From positions 6,330,001 through 6,394,000 of the forward strand of contig NZ_LT607752.1 in NCBI RefSeq assembly GCF_900090265.1: a stretch of DNA of 64,000 bases, written 5' to 3'. Made by a program: the position numbers and the translations under genes. Shown here one piece after another: positions 24,240 through 32,440 of the stretch; position 1 is the stretch's first letter, and every line of letters starts with the position of its first letter. Origin of the DNA: Micromonospora rifamycinica (GTDB lineage Bacteria; Actinomycetota; Actinomycetes; Mycobacteriales; Micromonosporaceae). The notes beneath the pieces were generated by a model. That model did not search any database. It saw only the letters and a program-made list of their open reading frames with translations, and was not told the DNA's origin.

Positions 24240-24658
24240 CCGACGCCGGGCTGCCGCCGGGTGACGACGCGACGGTCACCCGGCTCGGCTCGGGCGGCCC
24301 GTGGGAGGCGGTGTACGGCTACTCCCGGGTGGTCCGGGCCGGCCGGTCGGCCTGGACGGCCGGCTGCACGTCGACTGTCGACGGGACGGTGACGCACGTC
24401 GGTGACGCCGCCGCCCAGACCGCCCAGGCGTTGCGGATCGGCCTGGCCGCCCTGGGCGAGGTGGGCGCGTGCGCCGCCGACGTGGTGCGGACCCGGTTGT
24501 ACGTGACCGACCGCCTCTTCGCCGACGAGGTGGGCCGGGCGCACAACGCCGTCTTCGGCGCGGTCCGGCCGGTCGCCACCATGATCGTCGTCGCCGGTCT
24601 GCTCGACCCGGACCACCTGGTGGAGGTCGAGCTGGAGGCCTACCTGCCGCCGTCCTGA
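24236..24658 (+). CDS. RidA-family (YjgF/YER057c) protein
   Basis: Small RidA/YjgF-like enzyme; the family hydrolyses reactive enamine/imine intermediates made by PLP enzymes. The 140-residue product shows the trimeric-barrel pattern with GDAAAQTAQALRIGLAALGE and RTRLYVTDRLFADEVGRAHNAVFG, and an Arg in VVRTRLYVT where the family binds carboxylate. ATG 24236 overlaps the priA stop. Its place at the end of the his operon near HisC, a PLP enzyme, fits a detoxifying role. Confidence 0.88.
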   Translation: MTDAGLPPGDDATVTRLGSGGPWEAVYGYSRVVRAGRSAWTAGCTSTVDGTVTHVGDAAAQTAQALRIGLAALGEVGACAADVVRTRLYVTDRLFADEVGRAHNAVFGAVRPVATMIVVAGLLDPDHLVEVELEAYLPPS

Positions 24659-24819
24659 CCTGCTCATCGGCCGTTCCGGGCCGGTGCGTCCCGGCCCCTG
24701 CCCGATCCGTTCCCTTCCGACCTCTCCCGGCCCGTTCCCTCCCGACCCGGCGGGTCCAGGGGCGCACCGCGGCGGGCCGGCCTGGCCGGGAGAGCTGGGT
24801 CACCCTCCGGCCTGATCGG

Positions 24820-24848
24820 TTGTGCACAATCAAATTGCGGGCTATGTT
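24820..24848 (+). promoter_or_regulatory. ohrR promoter with overlapping palindromes
   Basis: TTGTGC (24820-24825), a 17-bp spacer and TATGTT (24843-24848) form a promoter that starts transcription at the ohrR GTG. The -35 lies in the perfect palindrome TTGTGCACAA (24820-24829), followed by CAAT-N3-ATTG (24827-24837). These are probable OhrR binding sites for autoregulation, by analogy with AT-rich OhrR operators. Confidence 0.6.
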
Positions 24849-24854
24849 TTCCGG

Positions 24855-25301
24855 GTGACTGAGGATCTGGTGCTGGGCCGGCAGGTGTGCTTCGCGCTCT
24901 ACGCGGCGTCCCGGGCGCTCACCGACGTCTACCGGCCCATCCTCGACGAGTTCGGGCTCACCTACCCGCAGTACCTGGTGCTGCTGGTGCTCTGGGAGCG
25001 GGGTGACGATCCACCCACCGTCTCCGAGCTGGGAGCCGCGCTACGGCTCGACTCCGGCACCCTCTCCCCGCTGCTCAAGCGGTTGGCGGCGGCGGGCCTG
25101 GTGGTCCGCACCCGATCCGCACGTGACGAGCGACGGGTCGAGGTGGGGCTGACCGCCGACGGCGCGGCCCTGCGCCAGCGGATGACCGACGTGCCGACGC
25201 GGGTGGTCTGCGCCACCGGCCTCGACGAGGCCGAACTCGTCACGCTGCACGACACCCTCACCCGGATGACCGCGACGATCCACCGACAGAAGGAGCAGTG
25301 A
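24855..25301 (+). CDS. ohrR: MarR-family organic-peroxide sensor OhrR
   Basis: OhrR represses ohr until a reactive cysteine is oxidised by organic hydroperoxides. The 148-residue product is a MarR winged-helix protein (DNA-binding region ~40-100, with VSELGAALRLDSGTLSPLLK). The sensing cysteine is present near the N-terminus in RQVCFALYAASR (Cys ~11), and a second Cys at VVCATG may make this a two-Cys type. GTG 24855 is favoured since a -10 box ends six bases earlier; GTG 24822 lies inside the promoter. ohr follows directly. Confidence 0.9.
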   Translation: MTEDLVLGRQVCFALYAASRALTDVYRPILDEFGLTYPQYLVLLVLWERGDDPPTVSELGAALRLDSGTLSPLLKRLAAAGLVVRTRSARDERRVEVGLTADGAALRQRMTDVPTRVVCATGLDEAELVTLHDTLTRMTATIHRQKEQ

Positions 25302-25306
25302 TTCCC

Positions 25307-25738
25307 ATGCAGGTGCTCTACACCGCCTCCGCGACGGCCACCGGCGACGGCCGCGACGGCCACGTCCGTACCTCCGACGCCACCCTCGACCTGGACCTGG
25401 CCGTCCCGAAGGAGATGGGCGGCGCGGGCGGCGCGGCCAACCCCGAGCAGCTCTTCGCCGCCGGCTACGCGGCCTGCTTCCACTCCGCGCTGCGGGTGGT
25501 CGCCCGCCGGGCCAAGGCCGACGTGACCGGCTCGGTCGTCGAGGCGGAGGTCGGCATCGGCGCGAACGGCAGCGGCGGCTTCGGTCTGGCCGTCACCCTG
25601 GTGGTGGACCTGCCGGCCGTCGAGCGCTCCGCCGCCCAGCAGCTGGTCGAGGGTGCCCACCAGGTGTGCCCCTACTCGAACGCCACCCGGGGCAACATCG
25701 AGGTCACCCTCACCGTGCGCGAGGCCGCCGCGGCCTGA
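25307..25738 (+). CDS. ohr: Organic hydroperoxide resistance protein Ohr
   Basis: Ohr is a thiol peroxidase of the OsmC family that reduces organic hydroperoxides through two conserved cysteines. The 143-residue product has both: AACFHSAL (Cys ~61) and VCPYSNATRGN (Cys ~124). ATG 25307 has AAGGAG eleven bases upstream; the GTG at 25298 is only two bases from that site and is rejected. It follows ohrR by five bases in one transcription unit. Confidence 0.95.
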   Translation: MQVLYTASATATGDGRDGHVRTSDATLDLDLAVPKEMGGAGGAANPEQLFAAGYAACFHSALRVVARRAKADVTGSVVEAEVGIGANGSGGFGLAVTLVVDLPAVERSAAQQLVEGAHQVCPYSNATRGNIEVTLTVREAAAA

Positions 25739-25783
25739 TCACCGCACCGGTCCACCACCATCGCGTACGAGAGGACGACACCG

Positions 25784-26782
25784 ATGAGCAGCAACCGTGA
25801 GATCCACCTGGCGTCCCGCCCGCAGGGCTGGCCGACCGCAGACAACTTCCGCCTGGTCGACACCGAGGTGCCCAGCCCGGGGCCGGGGCAGATCGTGGTC
25901 CGCAACCAGTTCATGTCGGTCGACCCGTACATGCGCGGCCGGATGAACGACGTCAAGTCCTACGTGCCGCCCTTCGCCCTGGACGTGCCGCTCGACGGTG
26001 GGGCGGTCGGGGAGGTGGTGGCCGGCGAAGCCGACGGGATCCGGGTCGGCGACACCGTGCTGCACGGGCTCGGCTGGCGGGAGTACGCGCTGCTCGACGG
26101 CCGGTCCGCCCGCCGGGTCGATCCGGACGTCGCCCCGGTCAGCGCCTACCTGAGCGTGCTCGGGATGACCGGGCTGACCGCGTACGCCGGGCTGCTCGAC
26201 GTGGCGGCGATGCAGCCGGGGGAGACGGTGTTCGTCTCCGGCGCGGCCGGCGCGGTGGGCAGCATGGTCGGCCAGATCGCCAAGCTCAGGGGGGCCGGCC
26301 GGGTGGTCGGCAGCGCCGGCTCGCCGGCCAAGGTGGAGCGGTTGACGGCGCTCGGTTTCGACGCCGCCTTCGACTACCACGACGGCCCGGTACGCGACGC
26401 GCTGAAGGCCGCCGCCCCGGACGGAATCGACGTCTACTTCGACAACGTCGGCGGCGAGCACCTGGAAGCGGCGATCGGCGCGATGAACCTGCACGGCCGG
26501 GCCGCGATCTGCGGCATGATCGCGCAGTACAACTCGGCCGAGCCGCCGGCCGCGCCGCGCAACCTGGCGCTGGTCATCGGCAAGCGGCTCACCCTGCGCG
26601 GCTTCCTGGTCGGCGACCACGGCGACCTGCGCGACCAGTTCGTCACCGAGGTCGGCGGCTGGCTGCGCGAGGGCCGGCTCTCCTACGACGAGACGATCGT
26701 CGACGGCATCGAGAACGCCCCGGACGCATTCCTCGGCCTGCTCCGCGGCGAGAACCTCGGCAAAATGCTGGTCCGCCTCTAA
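25784..26782 (+). CDS. CurA-like NADP-dependent oxidoreductase (zinc-free MDR family)
   Basis: Medium-chain reductase of the CurA/leukotriene-B4-dehydrogenase group, reducing alpha,beta-unsaturated carbonyls with NADPH. The 332-residue product has the N-terminal GroES-like domain with MSVDPYMRGRMND (~44-56), the Rossmann fold beginning VFVSGAAGAVGSMVGQIAK (~149-167) and DVYFDNVGGEHLEAAI. No zinc ligands are present. ATG 25784 has GAGAGGA upstream. It follows ohr by 45 bases, so it may share the peroxide response, perhaps clearing lipid-peroxidation aldehydes; this is inference. Confidence 0.9.
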   Translation: MSSNREIHLASRPQGWPTADNFRLVDTEVPSPGPGQIVVRNQFMSVDPYMRGRMNDVKSYVPPFALDVPLDGGAVGEVVAGEADGIRVGDTVLHGLGWREYALLDGRSARRVDPDVAPVSAYLSVLGMTGLTAYAGLLDVAAMQPGETVFVSGAAGAVGSMVGQIAKLRGAGRVVGSAGSPAKVERLTALGFDAAFDYHDGPVRDALKAAAPDGIDVYFDNVGGEHLEAAIGAMNLHGRAAICGMIAQYNSAEPPAAPRNLALVIGKRLTLRGFLVGDHGDLRDQFVTEVGGWLREGRLSYDETIVDGIENAPDAFLGLLRGENLGKMLVRL

Positions 26783-26872
26783 CCAGCCCACCCCACCCCC
26801 ACCCGCCCCACCCGCTCCCCGCCCCTGCGCCTCCCGCCTCCGCCCCCGCCCCTCCCGCCCCCGCTCGACAGC

Positions 26873-26952
26873 GTTGATCAAGAGGTTTGCGCCATTCTTG
26901 AAGATCGAACTGACGTAAACCTCTTGATCATCGTCCGTAAACCTCTTGATCA
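26873..26952. repeat. Hairpin repeat locus 1 (one full unit plus a half unit)
   Basis: In the 260-bp gap between the CurA-like gene and hisF, TGATCAAGAGGTTT (26875-26888) is exactly complemented by AAACCTCTTGATCA (26917-26930) across a 28-nt loop. A second right arm, identical to the first, lies at 26939-26952. The same arms recur at 40014-40281 and 52701-52926. The rest of the gap is C-rich (26783-26870) and G-rich (26953-27030) low-complexity DNA with no gene. Confidence 0.9.
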
Positions 26953-27030
26953 CCGTGGGGTTCCCCGGGGGTGGCGTGCGGGGTGGGCGAGGAGGGGGCA
27001 CGGGGTGGGGGTGGGTGGGGCGGGGTTGGA

Positions 27031-27036
27031 TAGGCT
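27031..27036 (+). promoter_or_regulatory. -10 box of a leaderless hisF transcript
   Basis: TAGGCT ends six bases before the hisF ATG in a G-rich stretch, predicting a leaderless mRNA. No -35 is recognisable. Confidence 0.5.
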
Positions 27037-27042
27037 CGGCGC

Positions 27043-27810
27043 ATGACGGTGGCGGTACGGGTGATCCCATGTCTGGACGTGGACGCCGGCCGGGTGGTCA
27101 AGGGGGTCAACTTCCTCGACCTGCGCGACGCCGGTGACCCGGTGGAGCTGGCGGCGGCGTACGACCGGGCCGGGGCGGACGAGTTGACCTTCCTGGACGT
27201 CACCGCGTCCTCCAGCGACCGGGGCACCATGCTCGACGTGGTACGCCGTACCGCCGAGTCGGTGTTCATCCCGCTGACCGTCGGCGGCGGGGTCCGGCAG
27301 GTCGCCGACGTGGACACCCTGCTGCGCGCCGGGGCGGACAAGGTGGGGGTGAACACCGCCGCCATCGCCCGCCCCGAGCTGATCGCCGAGATCGCCGACC
27401 GGTTCGGCCGGCAGGTGCTGGTGCTCTCGTTGGACGTCCGGCGGGCATCCGCCGGCACCACCCCCAGCGGTTTCGAGGTGACCACCCACGGTGGCCGGCG
27501 GGGCACCGGGCTCGACGCGGTCGAGTGGGCGGCGCGCGGTGCCGAGCTGGGCGCGGGGGAGATCCTGCTCAACTCGATGGACGCCGACGGCACCAAGGCC
27601 GGTTTCGACCTCACCCTGATCGAGGCGGTCCGTGCGGTGGTCGACGTGCCGGTGATCGCCAGCGGCGGTGCCGGCCGGGTGGCACACTTCCCGCCCGCGA
27701 TCGGCGCGGGTGCCGACGCGGTGCTCGCCGCCAGCGTCTTCCACTTCGGCGAGCTGACCGTCGGGGAGGTCAAGGACGCCCTGCGCGCCGCCGGGCACCC
27801 GGTGCGCTGA
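27043..27810 (+). CDS. hisF: Imidazole glycerol phosphate synthase cyclase subunit HisF
   Basis: HisF makes imidazole-glycerol phosphate and AICAR from PRFAR using ammonia from HisH. The 255-residue (beta-alpha)8 protein has the catalytic Asp in IPCLDVDAGRVVKG (Asp ~12) and the second in LSLDVRR (~131), plus VGGGVRQVADVDTLL and LLNSMDADGTKAGFDLTL. It is separated from the other his genes by the ohrR-ohr-curA group and seems to have its own leaderless promoter. Confidence 0.96.
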   Translation: MTVAVRVIPCLDVDAGRVVKGVNFLDLRDAGDPVELAAAYDRAGADELTFLDVTASSSDRGTMLDVVRRTAESVFIPLTVGGGVRQVADVDTLLRAGADKVGVNTAAIARPELIAEIADRFGRQVLVLSLDVRRASAGTTPSGFEVTTHGGRRGTGLDAVEWAARGAELGAGEILLNSMDADGTKAGFDLTLIEAVRAVVDVPVIASGGAGRVAHFPPAIGAGADAVLAASVFHFGELTVGEVKDALRAAGHPVR

Positions 27811-27843
27811 CGCTTCCGCCGCCGCCCACCCCGGCACTCCTGC

Positions 27844-27991
27844 TCCGTGCGCGGGCCGACGGCTCCGTTCCCTGGTCCGTGCGCGAGCCCCACGGCTCCG
27901 ATCCCTGGTCCGTGCGCGGGCCGACGGCTCCGTTCCCTGGTCCGTGCGCTAGCCCCACGGCTCCGATCCCTCGTCCGTGCGCGGGCCGGCC
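27844..27991. repeat. 65-bp tandem repeat after hisF
   Basis: Two near-perfect copies of a 65-bp unit (27844-27908 and 27909-27973), plus a partial third, fill the gap after hisF. Each unit is itself made of two related halves of 32 and 33 bp beginning TCCGTGCGCG. It is open in several frames on both strands, but I see no gene in it. Confidence 0.8.
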
Positions 27992-28093
27992 CCGGTCCGC
28001 CGCCCGGCCCTGCTCCGGCGGCGAGAGTGGCCGGCCCCGGTGAGGACCGGTGTCGCTACCGCCGGGGTGCGGGTCGGGCGTGAGCGCGCTGGC

Positions 28094-28552
28094 TCAGCGG
28101 CCGGTCTGGCCCTCGGGGGAGCGGCGCGGGGCCGGAATCGACCGGACCACGTACTCCTGCACGGCGGCGGCGTGGTCCTCCTCGGGCAGGTGCCACGGGG
28201 CGCTGCCCGGGGCGTGTCGCCGGACGAGCACCCCCTGGACACTGTCGACGGTGCCCCCGACCCCGGCCCGGGGCCGGGTGCGCCAGAGCTGCTCGCCGTC
28301 CGGGGTGATCCGGAACCAGCCGTCGGAGACGGTGACCAGTCCCGCGCCGACCAGTCGCTGGACCGCTGTCTCCACGTCGTGCCGTTCGGGTATCGCGTGG
28401 TTGAGGTGGTCGGCGGTGGACAGCACGTCAGTGAGTCGAACCCCTTCCGGGCGGCGGGAGTCCGCCGCGCGCCGATGCCGTCCGGCCCCGCTGGCGATCA
28501 CCAGTGACACGAAGATCCAGGCGTCCGTCCAGCGCCACGCGTTATCCCCCAT
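28094..28552 (-). CDS. Winged-helix-like protein of unknown function
   Basis: The 152-residue product starts MGDNAWRWTDAWIFVSLV, then has a region resembling a winged helix: VRLTDVLSTADHLNHAIPERHDVETAVQRLVGAGLVTVSDGWFRITPDG (residues ~38-87, described by its ends VRLTD and FRITPDG). The C-terminal third is Pro/Arg-rich. I know similar actinobacterial proteins only as hypothetical; transcriptional regulation is possible. ATG 28552 is preceded by a hairpin at 28568-28594. It lies downstream of yczE on the same strand. Confidence 0.72.
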   Translation of the reverse strand: MGDNAWRWTDAWIFVSLVIASGAGRHRRAADSRRPEGVRLTDVLSTADHLNHAIPERHDVETAVQRLVGAGLVTVSDGWFRITPDGEQLWRTRPRAGVGGTVDSVQGVLVRRHAPGSAPWHLPEEDHAAAVQEYVVRSIPAPRRSPEGQTGR

Positions 28553-28567
28553 GCACGAATGATGCCT

Positions 28568-28594
28568 GTAGGTGTCCGCTGAGGAAACACCTAC
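28568..28594. terminator. Hairpin between yczE and the winged-helix-like gene
   Basis: GTAGGTGT (28568-28575) and ACACCTAC (28587-28594) form a perfect 8-bp inverted repeat with an 11-nt loop, in an otherwise AT-richer gap of 67 bp. It could terminate yczE (minus strand) or be an operator 16 bases upstream of the gene at 28552. Confidence 0.45.
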
Positions 28595-28619
28595 TTTCCC
28601 CCTGTCATGTCAGCGCAGC

Positions 28620-29519
28620 TCAGCGTGGATCACCCCCGAAGCCCTGGAGCGCGGTCGCGCCGGAGACCGGTCCGGGACGACCCGCTCCGGAAGCGTGCGG
28701 CGGCTCGGCGCCCGGTGTCCCGACGCGCGGCGGGGGGTCGGTCGGCGCGGTGGGAACCGGTGTCCCGACGCGCGGCGCGGGTTCGGTCGGCTCGGCGGGA
28801 ACCGGTGTCCCGACGCGCGGCGCGGGTTCGGTCGGCTCGGCGGGAACCGGTGTTCCGGCACCCGGTGCGGTGGCACCCGGTGCCGCTCGGGGCGGATCGG
28901 TGGGAACCGGTGCCGGCGGGACGGCGAAGCGCGGGATGAAGAACTGGGTCAGCGGGCCGATGCCGAGCGCGTACCCGACGGTGCCGACCCCGACCGTGCC
29001 GCCGAGTAGCCAGCCCAGGGCCAGCACGGTGACCTCGATGACGGTGCGGACCAGCCGGACCGAGCGGCCCGGCCGGCGGGCGACGTAGCCGGTCATCAGG
29101 CCGTCGCGGGGGCCGGGGCCGAGCCGGGCGCCGAGGTAGAGGCCGGTGGCCGCGCCGTTGGCGACGATGCCGCCGAGCAGCAGGCCGGCCCGGACGGGCA
29201 GCGGCAGCCCGGCCGGCAGCAGGGCGACCGTGGCGTCCACCACCAGCCCGATCACCACCACGTTGCTCACCGTGCCGAGCCCCGGGCGTTGCCGCAGCGG
29301 GATCCAGAGCAGCAGCACGAGTGCGCCGACGGCGATGGTCACGGTGCCGAACGACAGGCCGGTCTGCCGGGCCAGCCCCTGGTGGAAGACGTCCCACGGG
29401 TCCAGTCCGAGCCCGGAGCGGATCATCATGGCCATGCTGACGCCGTAGAGGACCAGCCCGGCGAAGAGCCGGGTGAGCCGTCGGGCGGGACGGTGCCGGA
29501 GATTGCCAAGCAGAGCCAT
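28620..29519 (-). CDS. YczE-family membrane protein with repeated C-terminal tail
   Basis: Membrane protein of the YczE/YyaS family (299 residues) with about five hydrophobic helices in residues 15-200 (LFAGLVLYGVSMAMMIRSGL, with GLDPWDVFHQGLA after it, is the family hallmark). The C-terminal ~90 residues are a disordered tail with three to four copies of a RVGTPVPAEPTEPAP-type unit; the tail DNA is a 45-bp tandem repeat. Function of the family is unknown. It is divergent from a MocR regulator, an arrangement well known for YczE. ATG 29519 sits seven bases after TAGGGT (leaderless). Confidence 0.85.
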   Translation of the reverse strand: MALLGNLRHRPARRLTRLFAGLVLYGVSMAMMIRSGLGLDPWDVFHQGLARQTGLSFGTVTIAVGALVLLLWIPLRQRPGLGTVSNVVVIGLVVDATVALLPAGLPLPVRAGLLLGGIVANGAATGLYLGARLGPGPRDGLMTGYVARRPGRSVRLVRTVIEVTVLALGWLLGGTVGVGTVGYALGIGPLTQFFIPRFAVPPAPVPTDPPRAAPGATAPGAGTPVPAEPTEPAPRVGTPVPAEPTEPAPRVGTPVPTAPTDPPPRVGTPGAEPPHASGAGRPGPVSGATALQGFGGDPR

Positions 29520-29526
29520 GCATGCC

Positions 29527-29608
29527 ACCCTAGGGTCCAATGCTCAGGGTAGAAGAGCCAATTTGACGGGAGTGGCCGTGACCAGCCAGGTGCGAGGGGT
29601 CCAATTGG
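29527..29608. promoter_or_regulatory. Divergent yczE/mocR promoter with phased CCAAT repeats
   Basis: The palindrome ACCCTAGGGT (29527-29536) supplies the yczE -10. CCAAT occurs in the same direction at 29537, 29558 and 29601, spaced 21 and 43 bases, about two and four helix turns; the last copy is within CCAATTGG inside mocR. MocR proteins usually bind direct repeats, so these are candidate operators. Confidence 0.45.
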
Positions 29609-31035
29609 CCCGGTTGCTCGGGCAGTGGCACGCGCTGCCGGGTCGTCGCCGCAGCCCCGACTACGCCGCGCTCGCCGCCGCGGTGCGGGGCCTGCTCGCC
29701 GACGGCCGGCTCCCGCTGGGGGTACGCCTACCCGCCGAGCGGGAGCTGGCCGAGGCGCTGCGGATCAGCCGTACCACGGTCACCGCCGCCTACCGGCAGC
29801 TGCGGGAGACCGGTCACCTGGCCAGCCGACGCGGCGCGGGGAGCTGGACCATGCTGCCCGGCACCCACCGGGTCGCCAGCACCGGCCTGTGGACCCCGCT
29901 GGACGACCGCGACATGATCGACCTCGGGGTGGCCGCGCTGGCCGCCCCGCCCGAACTGGTGCCGGCCGCCCGGGCCGCGGTGGAGGATCTGCCGCGTTAC
30001 CTGTCCGGCGCGGGCTACCACCCGACCGGCATCATCGAGCTGCGCGAGGCGGTCGCCCGGACGTACACCGAGCGGGGCCTGCCGACCAGCGCCGAGCAGA
30101 TCATGGTGACCAGCGGCACCCAGCACGCCCTGGACCTGGTGCTCCGGCTGGCCCTCGCGCCCGGCGGGAACGTCCTGGTGGAGTCGCCCACCTATCCGAA
30201 CGCGCTCGCCGCGCTGGCCGCCCGGCGGGCCCGGATCAGCACCCACGGCCTCGCCGTCGACGCCGGCTGGGACGCCGACCTGCTGCTGGGCAGCATCCGG
30301 CAGACCCGGCCCAAGCTGGCGTACCTGATCCCCGAATTCCAGAACCCGACCGGCCACCTGATGCCGGCCGAGCTGCGGGAGCGGCTGGTGGCCACCGCCC
30401 ACGCCGCCGGCACCGACCTGGTGGTCGACGAGTCCTTCGTGGACCTGCCGCTGAACGGCACACCGCCGCCCCCGCCGGTCGCCGTCTTCGACCGGCACTC
30501 CCGGGTGATCTCCATTGGCGGGATGAGCAAGCCGTACTGGGGCGGGCTGCGGATCGGCTGGGTACGGGCCTCCGCCCCGCAGGTGCAGCGGCTGGCCGCG
30601 GCCCGGGTCGGGGTGGACATGGCCAGCCCGGTGCTCGACCAGTTGGTGGCGGTGCACCTGCTCGCCCAGGCCCCGGCGATCGTCGCGGCCCGCCGCGCGC
30701 AGCTCGTCACCCAGCGGGACGCCCTGCTCGACGTGCTCGCCGAGCGGCTGCCCGACTGGCGGGTCGGGGTGCCGCACGGCGGGGTCACCCTCTGGGTCGA
30801 GCTGGACGGCCCGATCTCCAGCGCACTGGCCCGCGCCGCCGAGGAGGTGGGCGTACGGCTGGCCCCCGGCCCCCGCTTCGGCCTGGACGGCACCCTGGAA
30901 CGCTTCCTGCGGCTGCCCTTCACCCTGCCCGCCGACGACCTGGTGGAGGCGGTCGGGCGGCTGGCGGCCATCCGGTACGACCTCGACCGGGGAGCCGGTC
31001 GCCCGCGCTGGCGGGAACCGGCCGTCATCGCCTGA
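29578..31035 (+). CDS. MocR/PdxR-type regulator (GntR wHTH plus aminotransferase-like domain)
   Basis: The 485-residue product joins a GntR winged helix (~20-90, LAEALRISRTTVTAAYRQL) to a fold-type-I aminotransferase-like domain that binds PLP; the PLP lysine is in GGMSKPYWGG (Lys ~318), and SGTQHALDLVLRLAL and PEFQNPTGHL are conserved. MocR proteins sense PLP, PLP-amino-acid adducts or similar ligands. Divergence from yczE points to the YczR subgroup. GTG 29578 has GGGAG five bases upstream; GTG 29572 is an alternative. Confidence 0.9.
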   Translation: MTSQVRGVQLARLLGQWHALPGRRRSPDYAALAAAVRGLLADGRLPLGVRLPAERELAEALRISRTTVTAAYRQLRETGHLASRRGAGSWTMLPGTHRVASTGLWTPLDDRDMIDLGVAALAAPPELVPAARAAVEDLPRYLSGAGYHPTGIIELREAVARTYTERGLPTSAEQIMVTSGTQHALDLVLRLALAPGGNVLVESPTYPNALAALAARRARISTHGLAVDAGWDADLLLGSIRQTRPKLAYLIPEFQNPTGHLMPAELRERLVATAHAAGTDLVVDESFVDLPLNGTPPPPPVAVFDRHSRVISIGGMSKPYWGGLRIGWVRASAPQVQRLAAARVGVDMASPVLDQLVAVHLLAQAPAIVAARRAQLVTQRDALLDVLAERLPDWRVGVPHGGVTLWVELDGPISSALARAAEEVGVRLAPGPRFGLDGTLERFLRLPFTLPADDLVEAVGRLAAIRYDLDRGAGRPRWREPAVIA

Positions 31036-31135
31036 CCCGGCCGCGCCCCGGAGCCGCCGAGACCCGGCCCCGGTCCAGAGCCCGGTCGGGCCGAAAGCGG
31101 CCTGGCCGGGCGGTGCCGGCTGGGAGACTGCCGGG

Positions 31136-32440
31136 GTGGGTAACCCGGGGTGGTCGCGTGGCGTCCGGCCCGGTGCGCCCGGCTCCCGGACCACCCGCCT
31201 GGAACTCTTCTACGACCTGGTCTTCGTCTTCGCCTTCTTCAACGTCACCGCGTTGACCTCGCAGGAGCCGACCGGCAGCAACCTGCTGCGCTGTCTGCTG
31301 GTGCTGGGGCTGCTGTGGTGGTGCTGGACCGGGTTCGCGGGCCTCGGCAACGCCGTCCGGGCCGACCAGGGGTGGGTGCCGGTGGTCGGCTTCCTCACCG
31401 GCACCGCCACCTTCCTGCTGGCGCTGAGCATGCCGGGGGCGTTCGTCGACGAGCCCGGCGGGCTGAACGGCCCGCTGGTCTTCGCCGGCTGCTACTTCCT
31501 GGTCCGGGCCTCCCAGCTGGCCGTCTTCGGCGTGCTGGCCCGCGGCGACCCGACCCGGTGGCGGCAGTGGATCCGGCTGGCGTTGCTGCCGGTGGCCGCC
31601 ACCGGGCTGCTGGTCGTCTCCGCGTCGCTGCCGGGGAGGATCGCCGGGGACGGTGCCGCGACCGCCCTGCAACTCACCCTCTGGGCGGCGGCCCTGCTGC
31701 TGGAGTACGTGGTCGGGGTACGGGTGGGCGGGACCTACTGGACGGTGCTCTCCGCCGGGCACTGGGCGGAACGGCACGCACTGATGGTGCTGATCGCGCT
31801 CGGCGAGTCGATCATCGCGCTCGGGGTAGGCCCGAAGTTCGTCACCGGTCTGCCGTTGACCTGGCCGGTGGTGATCGCCGCTGTGCTCGGCATCGCCGTG
31901 GCGTCGGTGCTGTGGTGGGCCTACTTCGACACCCTGGCGCTCGCCCTGGAGCAGGCGCTGCACCGCAGCCGCGACCCGGCGTCGCGGGCCCGGCTGGCCC
32001 GGGACGTCTACACCTACCTGCACCTGCCGATCGTCGCCGGGGTGATCTTCTTCGCGCTCGGGCTCAAGGACCTGCTGGTCGAGGTGGCCGATCCGGACAC
32101 CCCGCGCTGGGGGGAGTCGCTCGGCGGCTACTGGATCCTGGTGCTCTACGGCGGGGTGGGCCTCTACCTGCTCAGTCTCGTCGCCTGCGGGCTGCGGGCG
32201 GTCCGGGTGCTGCGCTGGCCGCCGGTGGTGGCGGTGCTGGCGCTGGGCGCGCTCGCCCCGGTGGGTGCCCGGGTGTCCGAGGTGGGCGCGTTGGCGCTGT
32301 TGGCGCTGGTCTGCGTCGCCTTGGTCGTGGTGGAGACCCGGGGGCAGGGCCGCCGTCGCCACCGGGTGCGGCAGTTGGCCCTCCAGGAGCAGGAGGCGGC
32401 CGAGGTCGAGCAGAGCCGGTGGCGGCACGAACACCTGTGA
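31136..32440 (+). CDS. LtrA-family membrane protein
   Basis: Low temperature requirement protein A family; 434 residues with about 12 membrane helices. The N-terminus has the family signature RTTRLELFYDLVFVFAFFNV (about residues 18-37), and HWAERHALMVLIALGESIIALG lies near 212. The family was named from Listeria mutants that fail to grow in the cold; the substrate or reaction is unknown. GTG 31136 lies six bases after GAGACT, consistent with a leaderless transcript. Converges on fadD across a bidirectional terminator. Confidence 0.9.
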   Translation: MGNPGWSRGVRPGAPGSRTTRLELFYDLVFVFAFFNVTALTSQEPTGSNLLRCLLVLGLLWWCWTGFAGLGNAVRADQGWVPVVGFLTGTATFLLALSMPGAFVDEPGGLNGPLVFAGCYFLVRASQLAVFGVLARGDPTRWRQWIRLALLPVAATGLLVVSASLPGRIAGDGAATALQLTLWAAALLLEYVVGVRVGGTYWTVLSAGHWAERHALMVLIALGESIIALGVGPKFVTGLPLTWPVVIAAVLGIAVASVLWWAYFDTLALALEQALHRSRDPASRARLARDVYTYLHLPIVAGVIFFALGLKDLLVEVADPDTPRWGESLGGYWILVLYGGVGLYLLSLVACGLRAVRVLRWPPVVAVLALGALAPVGARVSEVGALALLALVCVALVVVETRGQGRRRHRVRQLALQEQEAAEVEQSRWRHEHL

